Shown here: piece after piece, positions 26,162 to 35,147 of the stretch
How positions within the stretch are numbered: the stretch's first letter is position 1
How the letters are laid out: every line of letters starts with the position of its first letter
Source: Shewanella sp. KX20019
GTDB lineage: Bacteria > Pseudomonadota > Gammaproteobacteria > Enterobacterales > Shewanellaceae
Direction of reading: 5' to 3'
DNA length: 64,000 nucleotides
Assembly: GCF_016757755.1 (NCBI RefSeq)
Contig: NZ_CP068437.1
Span: 310,001-374,000, forward strand
Notes under the pieces: generated by a model
The model's database searches: none
The model's input: the letters and a program-made list of their open reading frames with translations, nothing else
Told to the model about the DNA's origin: nothing
Program-made: the position numbers and the translations under genes

Positions 26162-27730
26162 TTACTTTCCGTGGCCAACAACGTCACTAGCCTGAACTGC
26201 ATCACCGGAGTTATTACCCCAAGCATTGCGCTCATAAGTCACCACCGCAGCAAGCTGTTGTGGTGTCAGCAATGCGCTAAATGACTGCATTGCAGTAGCC
26301 GGTTTACCATTGATGACAACATCAAGGTGACCGCTTACCGGTCCTGTAATCACCGGACTGCCAACTAATGAAGGGAAAGCGCCAGGCAAACCCGTTCCCG
26401 CAGCTTGGTGACAAGCAACGCAACTAGTCATGTAGACCTTCTCACCCATGGCCATAAGCTCATCCATGGTTAAGTCATCCAGAGCAACCGCTTTAACGTC
26501 TGCAACAACTTCAGTTGTGACTTCACTCGCTGCAGCTTGCTCGGTTTTAGGTAGGGTAGCAGGTAAAGTGGCTGGTACTGCGGCGGCAGTATCACTGCTT
26601 GCTGCAGTACCTGACGCTGCTGAGCTGACATCGGCAGCTTGAACCGTATCGCCAGAGTCATTGCCCCAAGCATTACGTTCAAAGGTAATTACCGCCGCGA
26701 TTTCAGTGGCAGTCAGCTGCTTAGCAAATGCTTGCATCGCAGTGCCCGTCATACCATTCGATACGATATCGATATGATCAGCGATGGGGCCTTTGATAAT
26801 TGGACTAGCAATAAGAGAAGGGAATACGCCTGGAAGACCTGCACCATTAGGTTGGTGACAAGCGGCACATCGAGCCAGATAGATCTGCTCGCCTTGAGCC
26901 ATCAGCTCCTCCATGGTCAAGGTTTGCGAAAGTGCTGCTTGAGCTGCAGCTTCAGCATTACTCGCTTGTTCCTTTTGAGCAATTAACCATTTATCAAAGT
27001 CTTCTTCTGTGAGTGCTTCGACAACAATTGGCATAAAGCCATGATCTTTACCACAAAGTTCAGCACATTGACCACGGTAAACACCGGGCTTATCAATCCG
27101 CGTCCAAGCTTCATTAATAAAACCAGGGTTAGCATCTTTTTTAACCGCAAAAGCCGGTACCCACCATGAATGGATAACGTCATCTGAAGTCATTAGAAAG
27201 CGCACCTTGCGGTTAATCGGCAATACGAGAGGTTTGTCTACTTCGAGCAAATAGTGTTCACCTTTAGCTTCGGTGCCCTCGATCTGCTCTCTAGGAGTCG
27301 ACATTAAACTATAAAATTCAACGTCTTTATCGAAATAGCTGTAATGCCATTTCCACTGCGAACCTGTAATTTTAATGGTGAGCTCAGCATTACTGGGGTC
27401 CTCCATTGCAATCAAGGTTTTGGTTGCTGGAATAGCCATGATAATAAGAATAATAAAAGGCACTACAGTCCACAAAATCTCGACTTTAGTGCTTTCATGA
27501 AAGTTGGCGGCGACAGCGCCTTTTGATTTGCGGTGGTTGATCATGGCATAAATCATTGCGCCAAAAACAACAATGCCAATAGCACAGCAGATGTAAAGGA
27601 TTATCATGTGGAGGTTATAAACCTTACCACTGATCTCCGTCACACCCTCTGTCATATTAAATGGCATTTCTGATGCAAAAAGTGCAGGCGAAAATATTAG
27701 CGCCAACACACAGTACAACAATTGCTTCAC
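26162..27730 (-). CDS. ctaC: Cytochrome c oxidase subunit II with two fused cytochrome c domains
   Basis: 522 residues with a GTG start (AGGAG seven bases upstream). Signal peptide, two membrane helices, then a cupredoxin domain with the CuA motif GQCAELCGKDHGFM (about 219-232). After it come two tandem class I cytochrome c domains with CAACH (about 288) and CVACH (about 437), each followed by GLPG.FPSL and a distal Met region, joined by an Ala/Thr/Val-rich linker. This is caa3-type architecture with one extra c domain. It accepts electrons from soluble cytochrome c. First gene of the oxidase operon. Confidence 0.96.
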   Translation of the reverse strand: MKQLLYCVLALIFSPALFASEMPFNMTEGVTEISGKVYNLHMIILYICCAIGIVVFGAMIYAMINHRKSKGAVAANFHESTKVEILWTVVPFIILIIMAIPATKTLIAMEDPSNAELTIKITGSQWKWHYSYFDKDVEFYSLMSTPREQIEGTEAKGEHYLLEVDKPLVLPINRKVRFLMTSDDVIHSWWVPAFAVKKDANPGFINEAWTRIDKPGVYRGQCAELCGKDHGFMPIVVEALTEEDFDKWLIAQKEQASNAEAAAQAALSQTLTMEELMAQGEQIYLARCAACHQPNGAGLPGVFPSLIASPIIKGPIADHIDIVSNGMTGTAMQAFAKQLTATEIAAVITFERNAWGNDSGDTVQAADVSSAASGTAASSDTAAAVPATLPATLPKTEQAAASEVTTEVVADVKAVALDDLTMDELMAMGEKVYMTSCVACHQAAGTGLPGAFPSLVGSPVITGPVSGHLDVVINGKPATAMQSFSALLTPQQLAAVVTYERNAWGNNSGDAVQASDVVGHGK

Positions 27731-28121
27731 TAGACTTCTCCTCTGTCAACAAGACAAAGAAGAGTCACACAGTAAGTCTCTGCTCTATGTAAACTCTTCG
27801 TTCCCAAAAAAGCAACGATGACTTCAAAGTGCGCGAGTGGTTTATCTATCGTGTCGTTATTTTAGTTTTCGACTATCGATTAGACTTTATTTAGTTCCAG
27901 TACTTGATACTGGTTGGTGTAACCACGGTGGCACCTACGGCTGAAATATATCAGGCCGATCTCAGTCTTCATATACTCTTAAAGGATCTACAGTCATACA
28001 TAAAGACCGACGACTAAATCGTTCGGATATAACAAAATATCGTTGTTATCAGTACCTACACTACTTGGTGTTGAAATATTGATCAAGATCACTTTTTGAT
28101 TCATTTGTTTAGTGGTAGGAA
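27731..28121. promoter_or_regulatory. Upstream region of the cytochrome oxidase operon
   Basis: About 390 bp without a gene, between the GTG start of ctaC and the sulA terminator. It must contain the oxidase promoter. The only specific signal I see is the FNR-like palindrome at 28079-28092. Confidence 0.45.
28079..28092. promoter_or_regulatory. FNR/EtrA-like site TTGATCAAGATCAC
   Basis: Matches nine of ten conserved bases of the TTGAT-N4-ATCAA consensus of FNR-type regulators. It is about 350 bp upstream of ctaC, far for direct repression unless the promoter is distal. A chance match is possible. Confidence 0.35.
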
Positions 28122-28150
28122 TAAAAAAGCTCCCGAGTAGGGAGCTTTAG
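28122..28150 (-). terminator. Terminator of lexA-sulA
   Basis: On the minus strand AAAGCTCCC ... GGGAGCTTTTTT, a compact stem followed by a T run, about 33 bp after the sulA stop. Confidence 0.88.
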
Positions 28151-28182
28151 TTAAAGACTAGAACTGTAATATAAATAAATGC

Positions 28183-28689
28183 TTAATGCATTGCAGTGAA
28201 CAAAGAGCCTTGATTAAATGGCTCGCCCTGTGCGTTTATTGTGCTGTCAGGTAAGTGAGTGTTCGCATTTTCAATGATGATACCTACCGCTTGAGCGCTC
28301 TTGGCGACTAGCTGCAGTCGTCTACTGTCTCGTGCATCTAACTCGTTAGTCCAGGTTATCACTGCACTCGATGTCCCGCTGGTGAGCGCTTTTTCCATCG
28401 CCCAAAGTGTTTCTACTTCATCTTTGGCATGTACAAGTAGGATCCTATCCATCCGTACGCCAGCTGAAGCTAGCATCTGTTTGTAACCGATATTAGGTGG
28501 GCTAATTAATACAATCCAGCGACCCTGCAGGCTCAGTTGAGCCAGTTGACCACAGATCTGTTTTAATTCATTGCGTCCCTGAGTATGAGATATCATAGTT
28601 TCGATATCTGTCTTTTTAGACATCGTCGAATTGGGTATATCTTGCCAAAGGCCAGGGTGACGCGGGCTTACACCTAATAATTTGTTCAT
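28183..28689 (-). CDS. sulA: SOS cell division inhibitor SulA
   Basis: 168 residues. The RecA-fold SulA core is recognisable in GRWIVLISPPNIGYKQMLASAG, RILLVHAKDEVETLWAMEKAL and SSAVITWTNELDARDSRRLQL. SulA binds FtsZ and blocks Z-ring assembly after DNA damage. The ATG at 28689 overlaps the lexA stop as ATGA, so sulA is translated in coupling with lexA and shares its SOS promoter. A terminator follows. A TTG two codons earlier is less likely. Confidence 0.9.
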   Translation of the reverse strand: MNKLLGVSPRHPGLWQDIPNSTMSKKTDIETMISHTQGRNELKQICGQLAQLSLQGRWIVLISPPNIGYKQMLASAGVRMDRILLVHAKDEVETLWAMEKALTSGTSSAVITWTNELDARDSRRLQLVAKSAQAVGIIIENANTHLPDSTINAQGEPFNQGSLFTAMH

Positions 28690-29306
28690 TGCCAATCTCC
28701 ATTACGGATCACGCCAACGGCTAAACCTTCAATACTTAAGCTTTGGTTTGCCAGATCGACTTCTATCGGTGAGTAATCCTCATTCTCGGCATGTAAGAAG
28801 ACTTTGTTGCCCCTCTTTTCAAACCGCTTAACCGTGACGTCATCTTCAACACGGGCGACAACAACTTGGCCATTACGAGCCTGTTGGCTCTTATGAACCG
28901 CCAATAGGTCACCTTCCAGGATGCCGATGTCTTTCATACTGTCACCGCGTACTCGTAGCAAAAAGTCGGCTGCTGGACGGAACATCGCAGGATCAACTTT
29001 ATAGTGTTGCTCTACATGTTCTTGAGCCAGAATCGGTTCGCCTGCAGCCACTTGGCCAATAAGTGGTAAACCGAGATCGGCCTCTTCGGTATCTTCTTGA
29101 GTTAGCTTAATGCCTCGAGAAGTTCCCGGTATGATCTCAATACAGCCTTTCTTCGCTAAAGCTTTTAAATGCTCTTCGGCTGCATTGGCAGATTTAAAGC
29201 CTAAACGTTTTGCGATTTCGGCACGGGTTGGTGGCATACCTGTGTCTGAAATATTGCGTTTAATAAGCTCTAAAATTTCAGCTTGGCGTGGTGTAAGTGG
29301 TCTCAT
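28686..29306 (-). CDS. lexA: LexA SOS repressor
   Basis: 206 residues. N-terminal winged helix (LTPRQAEILELIKRNI, PPTRAEIAKRLGFKSANAAE) and C-terminal S24 peptidase domain. Self-cleavage site Ala88-Gly89 in QVAAGEP, catalytic Ser123 in RGDSMKD and Lys160 in DVTVKRFEK. It represses SOS genes until RecA filaments trigger cleavage. An SOS box lies 26-45 bp upstream of the start, indicating autoregulation, and sulA is co-transcribed. Confidence 0.97.
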   Translation of the reverse strand: MRPLTPRQAEILELIKRNISDTGMPPTRAEIAKRLGFKSANAAEEHLKALAKKGCIEIIPGTSRGIKLTQEDTEEADLGLPLIGQVAAGEPILAQEHVEQHYKVDPAMFRPAADFLLRVRGDSMKDIGILEGDLLAVHKSQQARNGQVVVARVEDDVTVKRFEKRGNKVFLHAENEDYSPIEVDLANQSLSIEGLAVGVIRNGDWQ

Positions 29307-29331
29307 AATTAAGCCTGTCTTTCCATACAGT

Positions 29332-29351
29332 AACTGTCAGTATATACAGTA
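29332..29351 (-). promoter_or_regulatory. LexA-binding SOS box of lexA-sulA
   Basis: On the minus strand TACTGTATATACTGACAGTT, a CTG-N10-CAG match to the gammaproteobacterial SOS box. A second, weaker half-overlapping site (CTG-N10-TAT) follows toward the gene. Confidence 0.88.
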
Positions 29352-29462
29352 TTCTGGTTCGCGCAAGTATTAACCAAGTTAATGTTAATATGTTTGGCAT
29401 TTAAGATTGAAAGCTGCGTTCAACCCGAATTCAAGATCTAAGTGCACCACACCAATTGAATA

Positions 29463-29494
29463 TAAAAAACCTCCTTCGTTGGGGGCTTTTTTAT
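29463..29494. terminator. Orphan terminator-like hairpin between lexA and nrfA
   Basis: AAAAAACCTCC-TTCG-TTGGGGGCTTTTTT: a short stem with A and T runs on both sides, readable as a terminator on either strand. It lies between two divergent genes, so it ends no annotated gene. Confidence 0.6.
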
Positions 29495-29606
29495 GTCCGT
29501 TGGTAAGGCTTCATTAATTCTTACTCTTTAAGTAAAAACTTCCGAATTATCTTATTGAATAGTCTCGCTTAATATACGGCTCAGAATAGAAACGTGGGGT
29601 TAAACG

Positions 29607-30995
29607 ATGAACAATAAAATACTCAAACTAAGCACCATTGGCTTAGTCATAAGCGCTATATGTACCGCCGCTTTCGCAGGTGAACAACTAGATCCTCGCA
29701 GTGAGCAATATCAAAAGAAATTTCCAAAGCAATATAACACTTGGAAAAAGACGATAGAGCAAGACAAGAAAATCGACGAAGTTAAAGAAAATCCTAACCT
29801 TGCCGTGTTGTGGGCGGGTTATGCGTTTTCAAGAGATTATGACACCCCGCGCGGGCATCAATACGCAGTAACAGATCTCAGAGGGACGCTAAGGGTTGGA
29901 AGCCCGGACGCAGACCACAAAGATTTACAGCCTATGGCTTGTTGGTCGTGTAAAGGCCCAGACGTCCCCCGTATGATTACAGAACAGGGTGAAGACGGCT
30001 TCTTCAGTGAGAAATGGAGCGCGGCAGGATCTGAGATTGTTAATACTATCGGTTGTCAGGATTGTCACGAACCCGGTTCGTCTAAACTTCGCGTATCTAG
30101 ACCATTCGCTCAAAGGGCAATGGATAAGATAGGTAAGAATTGGGACGATGCCTCTAGAACCGATAAAAAAGCTATGGTTTGCGGTCAGTGCCACGTTGAA
30201 TACTACTTCGAGAAAGAAACCAAGAAAGCGGCTTTCCCTTGGGATAATGGCGTCGATACCGATAGCGTGGAAGAGTTCTTCGACTCTATAGAGTTTGTAG
30301 ATTGGACGCATCAAATATCAAAAACACCAATGTTGAAAGCTCAACACCCGGATTATGAAACTTGGAGTTCAGGCGTTCATGGTCAAAACGATGTTACTTG
30401 TATTGATTGTCACATGCCAAAGATCACCAACGCAAAGGGCCGAAAGTTTACCGATCATCAGGTTGGAAACCCGTTTGACCGTTTCGAGGTGGGTTGCGCT
30501 AATTGTCACGAACAGAGCAAAGAGCAGATGTTAGCTGTTGTTGCAAACCGACAGGCAATGATTAACGAGCTTAAAGACTGGGTCGAAACTCAGTTAGTAC
30601 ACGCTCATTATGAAGCTGGCGCAGCTATTAAGGCCGGAGCAACGGCAGCAGAGTTAAAGCCAATACAGGATGATATTAGACATTCTCAATGGCGTTGGGA
30701 TCATGCTACCGCTTCACACGGCATAGCAATGCACAACCCTGAAGAAGCGTTAAGGGTATTAGGGACAGCGATTGATTTATCAGCCGACGCAAGGGTTAAA
30801 CTTGCTAGGTTGTTAGGTGAAAAGGGCGTTAAGCAGCCCGTAGCTATCCCGGATATATCGACCAAAGAAAAAGCACAAAAAGCGATTGGTTTAGATATGG
30901 ATAAGCTAGAAGCAGAAAAGGCAACGTTTAGCGAAACAGTGCTTCCAGCGTGGGACAAAGAAGCTGAGGAACGACAAGCTAAATACGATAAGTAG
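29607..30995 (+). CDS. nrfA: Ammonia-forming cytochrome c nitrite reductase NrfA
   Basis: 462 residues with a signal peptide ending AAFA. Pentaheme: the catalytic heme motif CWSCK (Lys ligand) followed by CQDCH, CGQCH, CIDCH and CANCH, with conserved VEYYFE, HGQNDVTCIDCHMP and FTDHQVGNPF around the active site and calcium. Reduces nitrite to ammonium in the periplasm. No nrfBCD or nrfEFG genes adjoin it; in Shewanella electrons come from CymA, which is encoded at 47.8 kb. A poor GGGG Shine-Dalgarno precedes the ATG. Followed by a weak terminator. Confidence 0.97.
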   Translation: MNNKILKLSTIGLVISAICTAAFAGEQLDPRSEQYQKKFPKQYNTWKKTIEQDKKIDEVKENPNLAVLWAGYAFSRDYDTPRGHQYAVTDLRGTLRVGSPDADHKDLQPMACWSCKGPDVPRMITEQGEDGFFSEKWSAAGSEIVNTIGCQDCHEPGSSKLRVSRPFAQRAMDKIGKNWDDASRTDKKAMVCGQCHVEYYFEKETKKAAFPWDNGVDTDSVEEFFDSIEFVDWTHQISKTPMLKAQHPDYETWSSGVHGQNDVTCIDCHMPKITNAKGRKFTDHQVGNPFDRFEVGCANCHEQSKEQMLAVVANRQAMINELKDWVETQLVHAHYEAGAAIKAGATAAELKPIQDDIRHSQWRWDHATASHGIAMHNPEEALRVLGTAIDLSADARVKLARLLGEKGVKQPVAIPDISTKEKAQKAIGLDMDKLEAEKATFSETVLPAWDKEAEERQAKYDK

Positions 30996-31409
30996 CCAAT
31001 AAGAATAAGTCCTATATAGCGAACGACTCCATTGCTTAATCCCACCTAAGCCCGCTGTATAGGCAGTAATACCAAGTCTCTTTATTGAGGCTTTTTTATG
31101 CCTGCTTATTGGCTTCTGTATAGGGGCCGCTTTCTATATGCAAGTGCACTATTCAACTAACTTATTGATCGCAATGAAACGGGCATTCACTCTTAAACTG
31201 AATCCCACATATAAGTTAGGGCTAGATTTATTGGGCTTTAACAGGGCAGAACCAGACTTAATCGACTAGCTGTACACCGAGAATAAGCTAAGTCACTGTT
31301 CCATAAATGCACTAGTGTTTCCCATTGGGATTGTAAAGCAGTAGCGCAAACAGTTGGGAATTCTGGTATTCTATGACGTATTACAAGCGACCATTACTGC
31401 AAGCGAATC
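30996..31409. other. nrfA-plsB intergenic region
   Basis: 414 bp. Holds the nrfA terminator and, at 31174-31269, a 31-codon ORF (MKRAFTLKLNPTYKLGLDLL...) without a ribosome-binding site, perhaps a gene relic. The plsB promoter must lie in the last ~140 bp. Nothing else was recognised. Confidence 0.4.
31072..31097 (+). terminator. Probable terminator of nrfA
   Basis: AAGTCTC-TTTAT-TGAGGCTTTTTT: a stem of about six pairs (one G-T) followed by T6, about 80 bp after nrfA. Confidence 0.65.
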
Positions 31410-33833
31410 ATGTCGAAAAAAGACTCTCTCTGGTTTAAATCATTACGCTGGATCCAAAAAAAGCTCGTGCAAACTATTGTTGTGCCCCACGATCCTTTTG
31501 AAGACCTCAATCTTGATCCAAGCAAACCACTCGTTTATGTCATGAAAACAGAATCTGTTAGTGACATAGCAGCCCTTAGTGAAATGACCGGTAAGTTCGG
31601 TTTGCCTAGCCCTTACGATGACCTAGAGGTCAATGGGGTGAGTGCGCCGCGAGTTGTCTGCCTTGAAGGTAGCAAGCCATTATTTGGTGAAAGGGAAAGT
31701 GCTGAGCAGTATTTGCATTGCTTTAAACGCTTGTTAAGCGTGCATAAGCAAAACGCAGAATTAGATATTCAGTTGGTTCCGGTAAGCCTCTATTGGGGAC
31801 GAACGCCGGGCAAAGAAAACGACACCATGCGTGCCGCCGTATTGGAGCGCCAAAATCCAACTTGGCTACGCAAGTGCTTGATGATCTTATTTTTGGGTCG
31901 ACATAGCTTTGTGCAGTTTTCTAATGCTGTTTCTTTGCGTTATATGGCAGACGAGCACGGCACCGATAAGCGTATTGCACAAAAACTTGCCCGCGTTGCA
32001 CGAGTGCATTTTCAGCGTCAGCGTAAAGTCATGACCGGGCCTCAACTTCCAAAACGCCAAGCTCTGTTTCATGCTTTGTTAAAGTCAGAATCAATCACTC
32101 GGGCAATTAAAGAGGAAGCGGTTAATAAAAAAATCTCCGAAACAGAAGCTCGTGCTAAAGCGATGGAGTATCTAGATGAAATCGCCGCAGATTACTCCGA
32201 TAGCTTAGTGCGCATCACTGAACGTTTTCTGACCTGGTTGTGGAATAAGCTCTATAAAGGGATCAACATCAAGGGGGCTGAACAGGTCCGCCAGTTGCAC
32301 CATGATGGTCATGAAATCGTTTATGTGCCATGTCATCGCAGCCATATGGATTACCTCCTACTGTCGTATATTCTGTATTACCAAGGCATGGTGCCACCGC
32401 ATATTGCCGCTGGTATTAATCTTAACTTTTGGCCTGCTGGGCCGATGTTCCGCCGTGGTGGAGCCTTCTTTATTCGCCGTAGTTTCCGTGGCAACAAACT
32501 CTATACTGCGGTATTCCGTGAGTATTTGGATCAGCTTTTCACTAAAGGCTACTCTGTTGAATACTTTACCGAAGGCGGTCGTTCGCGAACCGGTCGTTTA
32601 TTAGCGCCAAAAACAGGCATGATTGCCATGACACTGAATAGTGTTTTGCGTGGGGTTGAACGTCCTGTCACTTTGGTGCCAGTTTACCTCGGCTATGACC
32701 ATGTCATGGAAGTCGCCACTTACCACAAAGAGTTAAGTGGTAAAAAGAAGAAAAAAGAGTCGGTTTGGCAAGTGTTTGGTGCTATTCGCAAGTTAGGTAA
32801 TTTTGGCCAAGGTTATGTGAATTTCGGTAAGCCAATAACCCTACACAACTTCTTGAACGATGAAGTGCCAAATTGGCGCGAAGATGTTGCTCAAGAGCCA
32901 GAACAGAAACCAACATGGTTAACCCCCGCAGTGAACAAGCTTGCAGGGCAGGTGATGACTAATATTAACGATGCTGCTGCGGTTAGTGCGGTAACGTTAA
33001 CGAGCTTAGTTTTGCTCGCATCTGAGCAAAATGCATTAGAGCGCAGTCAGCTCGAAAAGCAGTTAGATCTTTACCTTACGTTATTAAAAGAGCTGCCTTA
33101 TACCGAATATACGTCGGTACCAGAGGGTAGCGGTAAGGACCTAGTATCGAATGGTTTGGAACTGAAGAAAATTCAGATCGAAAGCGACTCGCTCGGGGAT
33201 ATTATCTCAATCGACGACAGCATCGCGATTACCATGACTTATTATCGCAACAACATTATTCATTTAATGGTTGTCCCCTCTCTAATCGCCGCTTGCTTGC
33301 TGCGTAAAGAGCATTGCACTCGTGATGACGTACTTAGCTTTGTGAATGATTTTTATCCGTTGCTGAAAGCTGAGCTGTTTATGGGAGTTGAAGACCCTGC
33401 GACTTACACGCAAAGTATTTTAGATATTTTCGTGGCACAAGGGCTAGTTGTTGAAAATGGCCATTTTGAGATCGCCGATGACAAGGTGAATCAACTGCTA
33501 CTGCTGTCAGGAACGATTGACGAAACGATGCAACGTTACGCCATCCTATTTAACTTATTGGCAGTAAAACCTAACATGGAGCGCTCGGAGCTTGAACGTG
33601 ATAGTCACCGCCTTGCACAAAGACTGGGAGCGCTTCACGGTATTACGGCACCGGAGTTCTATGACAAGAAGCTATACGCTACGCTAAGCGTCAAATTAAA
33701 AGAGTTAGGTCATCTAACGGATAGCGAAGGGTGTAGTGATATCAAACGTATAAAAGACAGAGCCAATTTACTGCTACGTTCATCAGTAAGGCAAACGATA
33801 GTCGATAGTGTTAATGCGGAGCAAAAAGTTTAA
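31410..33833 (+). CDS. plsB: Glycerol-3-phosphate acyltransferase PlsB
   Basis: 807 residues, the normal PlsB length. The acyltransferase HX4D motif is in VPCHRSHMDYLLLSY (about 308-320), followed by the G3P-binding blocks FFIRRSFRGNKLY and YFTEGGRSRTGRLL, and RPVTLVPVYLGYDHVME. Catalyses the first acylation of sn-glycerol-3-phosphate in phospholipid synthesis at the inner membrane. The start MSKKDSLWF agrees with gammaproteobacterial PlsB. Its stop overlaps the start of the downstream permease gene by one base (TAATG). Confidence 0.96.
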   Translation: MSKKDSLWFKSLRWIQKKLVQTIVVPHDPFEDLNLDPSKPLVYVMKTESVSDIAALSEMTGKFGLPSPYDDLEVNGVSAPRVVCLEGSKPLFGERESAEQYLHCFKRLLSVHKQNAELDIQLVPVSLYWGRTPGKENDTMRAAVLERQNPTWLRKCLMILFLGRHSFVQFSNAVSLRYMADEHGTDKRIAQKLARVARVHFQRQRKVMTGPQLPKRQALFHALLKSESITRAIKEEAVNKKISETEARAKAMEYLDEIAADYSDSLVRITERFLTWLWNKLYKGINIKGAEQVRQLHHDGHEIVYVPCHRSHMDYLLLSYILYYQGMVPPHIAAGINLNFWPAGPMFRRGGAFFIRRSFRGNKLYTAVFREYLDQLFTKGYSVEYFTEGGRSRTGRLLAPKTGMIAMTLNSVLRGVERPVTLVPVYLGYDHVMEVATYHKELSGKKKKKESVWQVFGAIRKLGNFGQGYVNFGKPITLHNFLNDEVPNWREDVAQEPEQKPTWLTPAVNKLAGQVMTNINDAAAVSAVTLTSLVLLASEQNALERSQLEKQLDLYLTLLKELPYTEYTSVPEGSGKDLVSNGLELKKIQIESDSLGDIISIDDSIAITMTYYRNNIIHLMVVPSLIAACLLRKEHCTRDDVLSFVNDFYPLLKAELFMGVEDPATYTQSILDIFVAQGLVVENGHFEIADDKVNQLLLLSGTIDETMQRYAILFNLLAVKPNMERSELERDSHRLAQRLGALHGITAPEFYDKKLYATLSVKLKELGHLTDSEGCSDIKRIKDRANLLLRSSVRQTIVDSVNAEQKV

Positions 33834-35089
33834 TGGCGAATCATATGAATGCGGCTAAAAATAAAGTCGCAGGTAAATCGCTATTAGGCGGCGCAATGAT
33901 TATTGCGGGTACAACCGTTGGCGCGGGAATGTTTTCCCTGCCGGTTGTTGGCGCAGGAATGTGGTTTGGCTACTCAATGTTGATGCTGGTTGGCATATGG
34001 TTTTGCATGTTGGTGTCGGGATTGATGCTGCTTGAGACTAACTTACATTTTAAACCTGGTGCAAGTTTTGACACCTTAACCAAAACTACTTTGGGTCAGT
34101 TCTGGCGCATCATCAATGGGCTCTCAATCGCTTTTGTACTGTATATTTTGACCTATGCCTATATTAGTGGTGGCAGCTCGATTGTTAACCATAGCCTTGA
34201 AGGCTTGGGAGTTAATCTACCGCAAAGTGTTGCCGGATTAGTGTTTGCAGCAGTGTTGGCGTCAATTGTTATTATCAGCACTAAAGCGGTCGATAGAATT
34301 ACCACCATTATGCTTGGCGGAATGATTATTACGTTCTTTCTAGCAGTTGGTAATCTACTGATCGATGTGGATACGGCTAAGTTATTTGTGCCTGATGGCG
34401 AAACGAGTTATGCGCCTTACCTGCTGGCAGCGCTGCCCTTTGGTTTAGCCAGTTTTGGTTATCACGGTAACGTGCCAAGTCTGGTTAAGTACTACGGTAA
34501 TCAACCAAAGACCATTATTAAGGCCATCTTCATCGGTACCTTTATTGCGTTGGTCATTTATAGCTGTTGGTTAGTGGCAACTATGGGCAATATTCCTCGT
34601 AGCCAATTTGTTGATATTATCGCTCAAGGCGGCAATATGGGCGTGTTGGTTGGTGCATTGTCTGACGTTATAGCGAGTCGTTGGCTCAATACTATGTTGT
34701 CGTTATTTGCCAACCTTGCGGTAGCCTCATCATTCCTCGGTGTTACCTTAGGCCTGTTTGATTACTTAGCTGATCTTTTTGGTTTCGATGAATCTCGCCA
34801 AGGCCGCTTAAAGACCGCAGCAGTGACATTTATTCCGCCGACTATTTTAGGGATTCTATTTCCTAACGGCTTTTTAATTGCCATTGGTTTTGCAGCATTA
34901 GCCGCCACCATTTGGGCGGCAATAGTGCCCGCTATGATGGCGTATCGATCACGCCAGATCTTTGCAGATAGTGAAGGCTTCAAAGTGCCAGGCGGCACGC
35001 CATTGATTGTTATCATCATCCTCTTTGGTCTGGTGACGGGTGCTTGCCACTTACTTGCGATGGCGGGGATTCTGCCGGTATATGGTTAA
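33833..35089 (+). CDS. Aromatic amino acid permease (TyrP/Mtr family)
   Basis: 418 residues, eleven hydrophobic segments, HAAAP family. Signature GGAMIIAGTTVGAGMFSLPVV at the N-terminus, plus SFGYHGNVPSLVKYYG and SSFLGVTLGLFDYLADLFG. Family members import tyrosine or tryptophan with protons; which substrate is used here cannot be told. One-base overlap with plsB (TAATG) implies co-translation with a phospholipid gene, an odd pairing. Ends in a strong terminator. Confidence 0.88.
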   Translation: MANHMNAAKNKVAGKSLLGGAMIIAGTTVGAGMFSLPVVGAGMWFGYSMLMLVGIWFCMLVSGLMLLETNLHFKPGASFDTLTKTTLGQFWRIINGLSIAFVLYILTYAYISGGSSIVNHSLEGLGVNLPQSVAGLVFAAVLASIVIISTKAVDRITTIMLGGMIITFFLAVGNLLIDVDTAKLFVPDGETSYAPYLLAALPFGLASFGYHGNVPSLVKYYGNQPKTIIKAIFIGTFIALVIYSCWLVATMGNIPRSQFVDIIAQGGNMGVLVGALSDVIASRWLNTMLSLFANLAVASSFLGVTLGLFDYLADLFGFDESRQGRLKTAAVTFIPPTILGILFPNGFLIAIGFAALAATIWAAIVPAMMAYRSRQIFADSEGFKVPGGTPLIVIIILFGLVTGACHLLAMAGILPVYG

Positions 35090-35118
35090 CCCTCGAAAAT
35101 CTTCATCTATATAGCAAT

Positions 35119-35147
35119 AAAAAGCCTCTATTACAGAGGCTTTTTAT
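35119..35147. terminator. Bidirectional terminator
   Basis: AAAGCCTCT-ATTAC-AGAGGCTTT with T run downstream and A run upstream. It ends the permease transcript; the AraC-family gene on the minus strand has its stop codon inside the stem. Confidence 0.88.

Noticed and set aside
31174..31269. 31-codon ORF between nrfA and plsB
   Set aside because: No ribosome-binding site and no recognisable family; kept only as a note in the intergenic entry.
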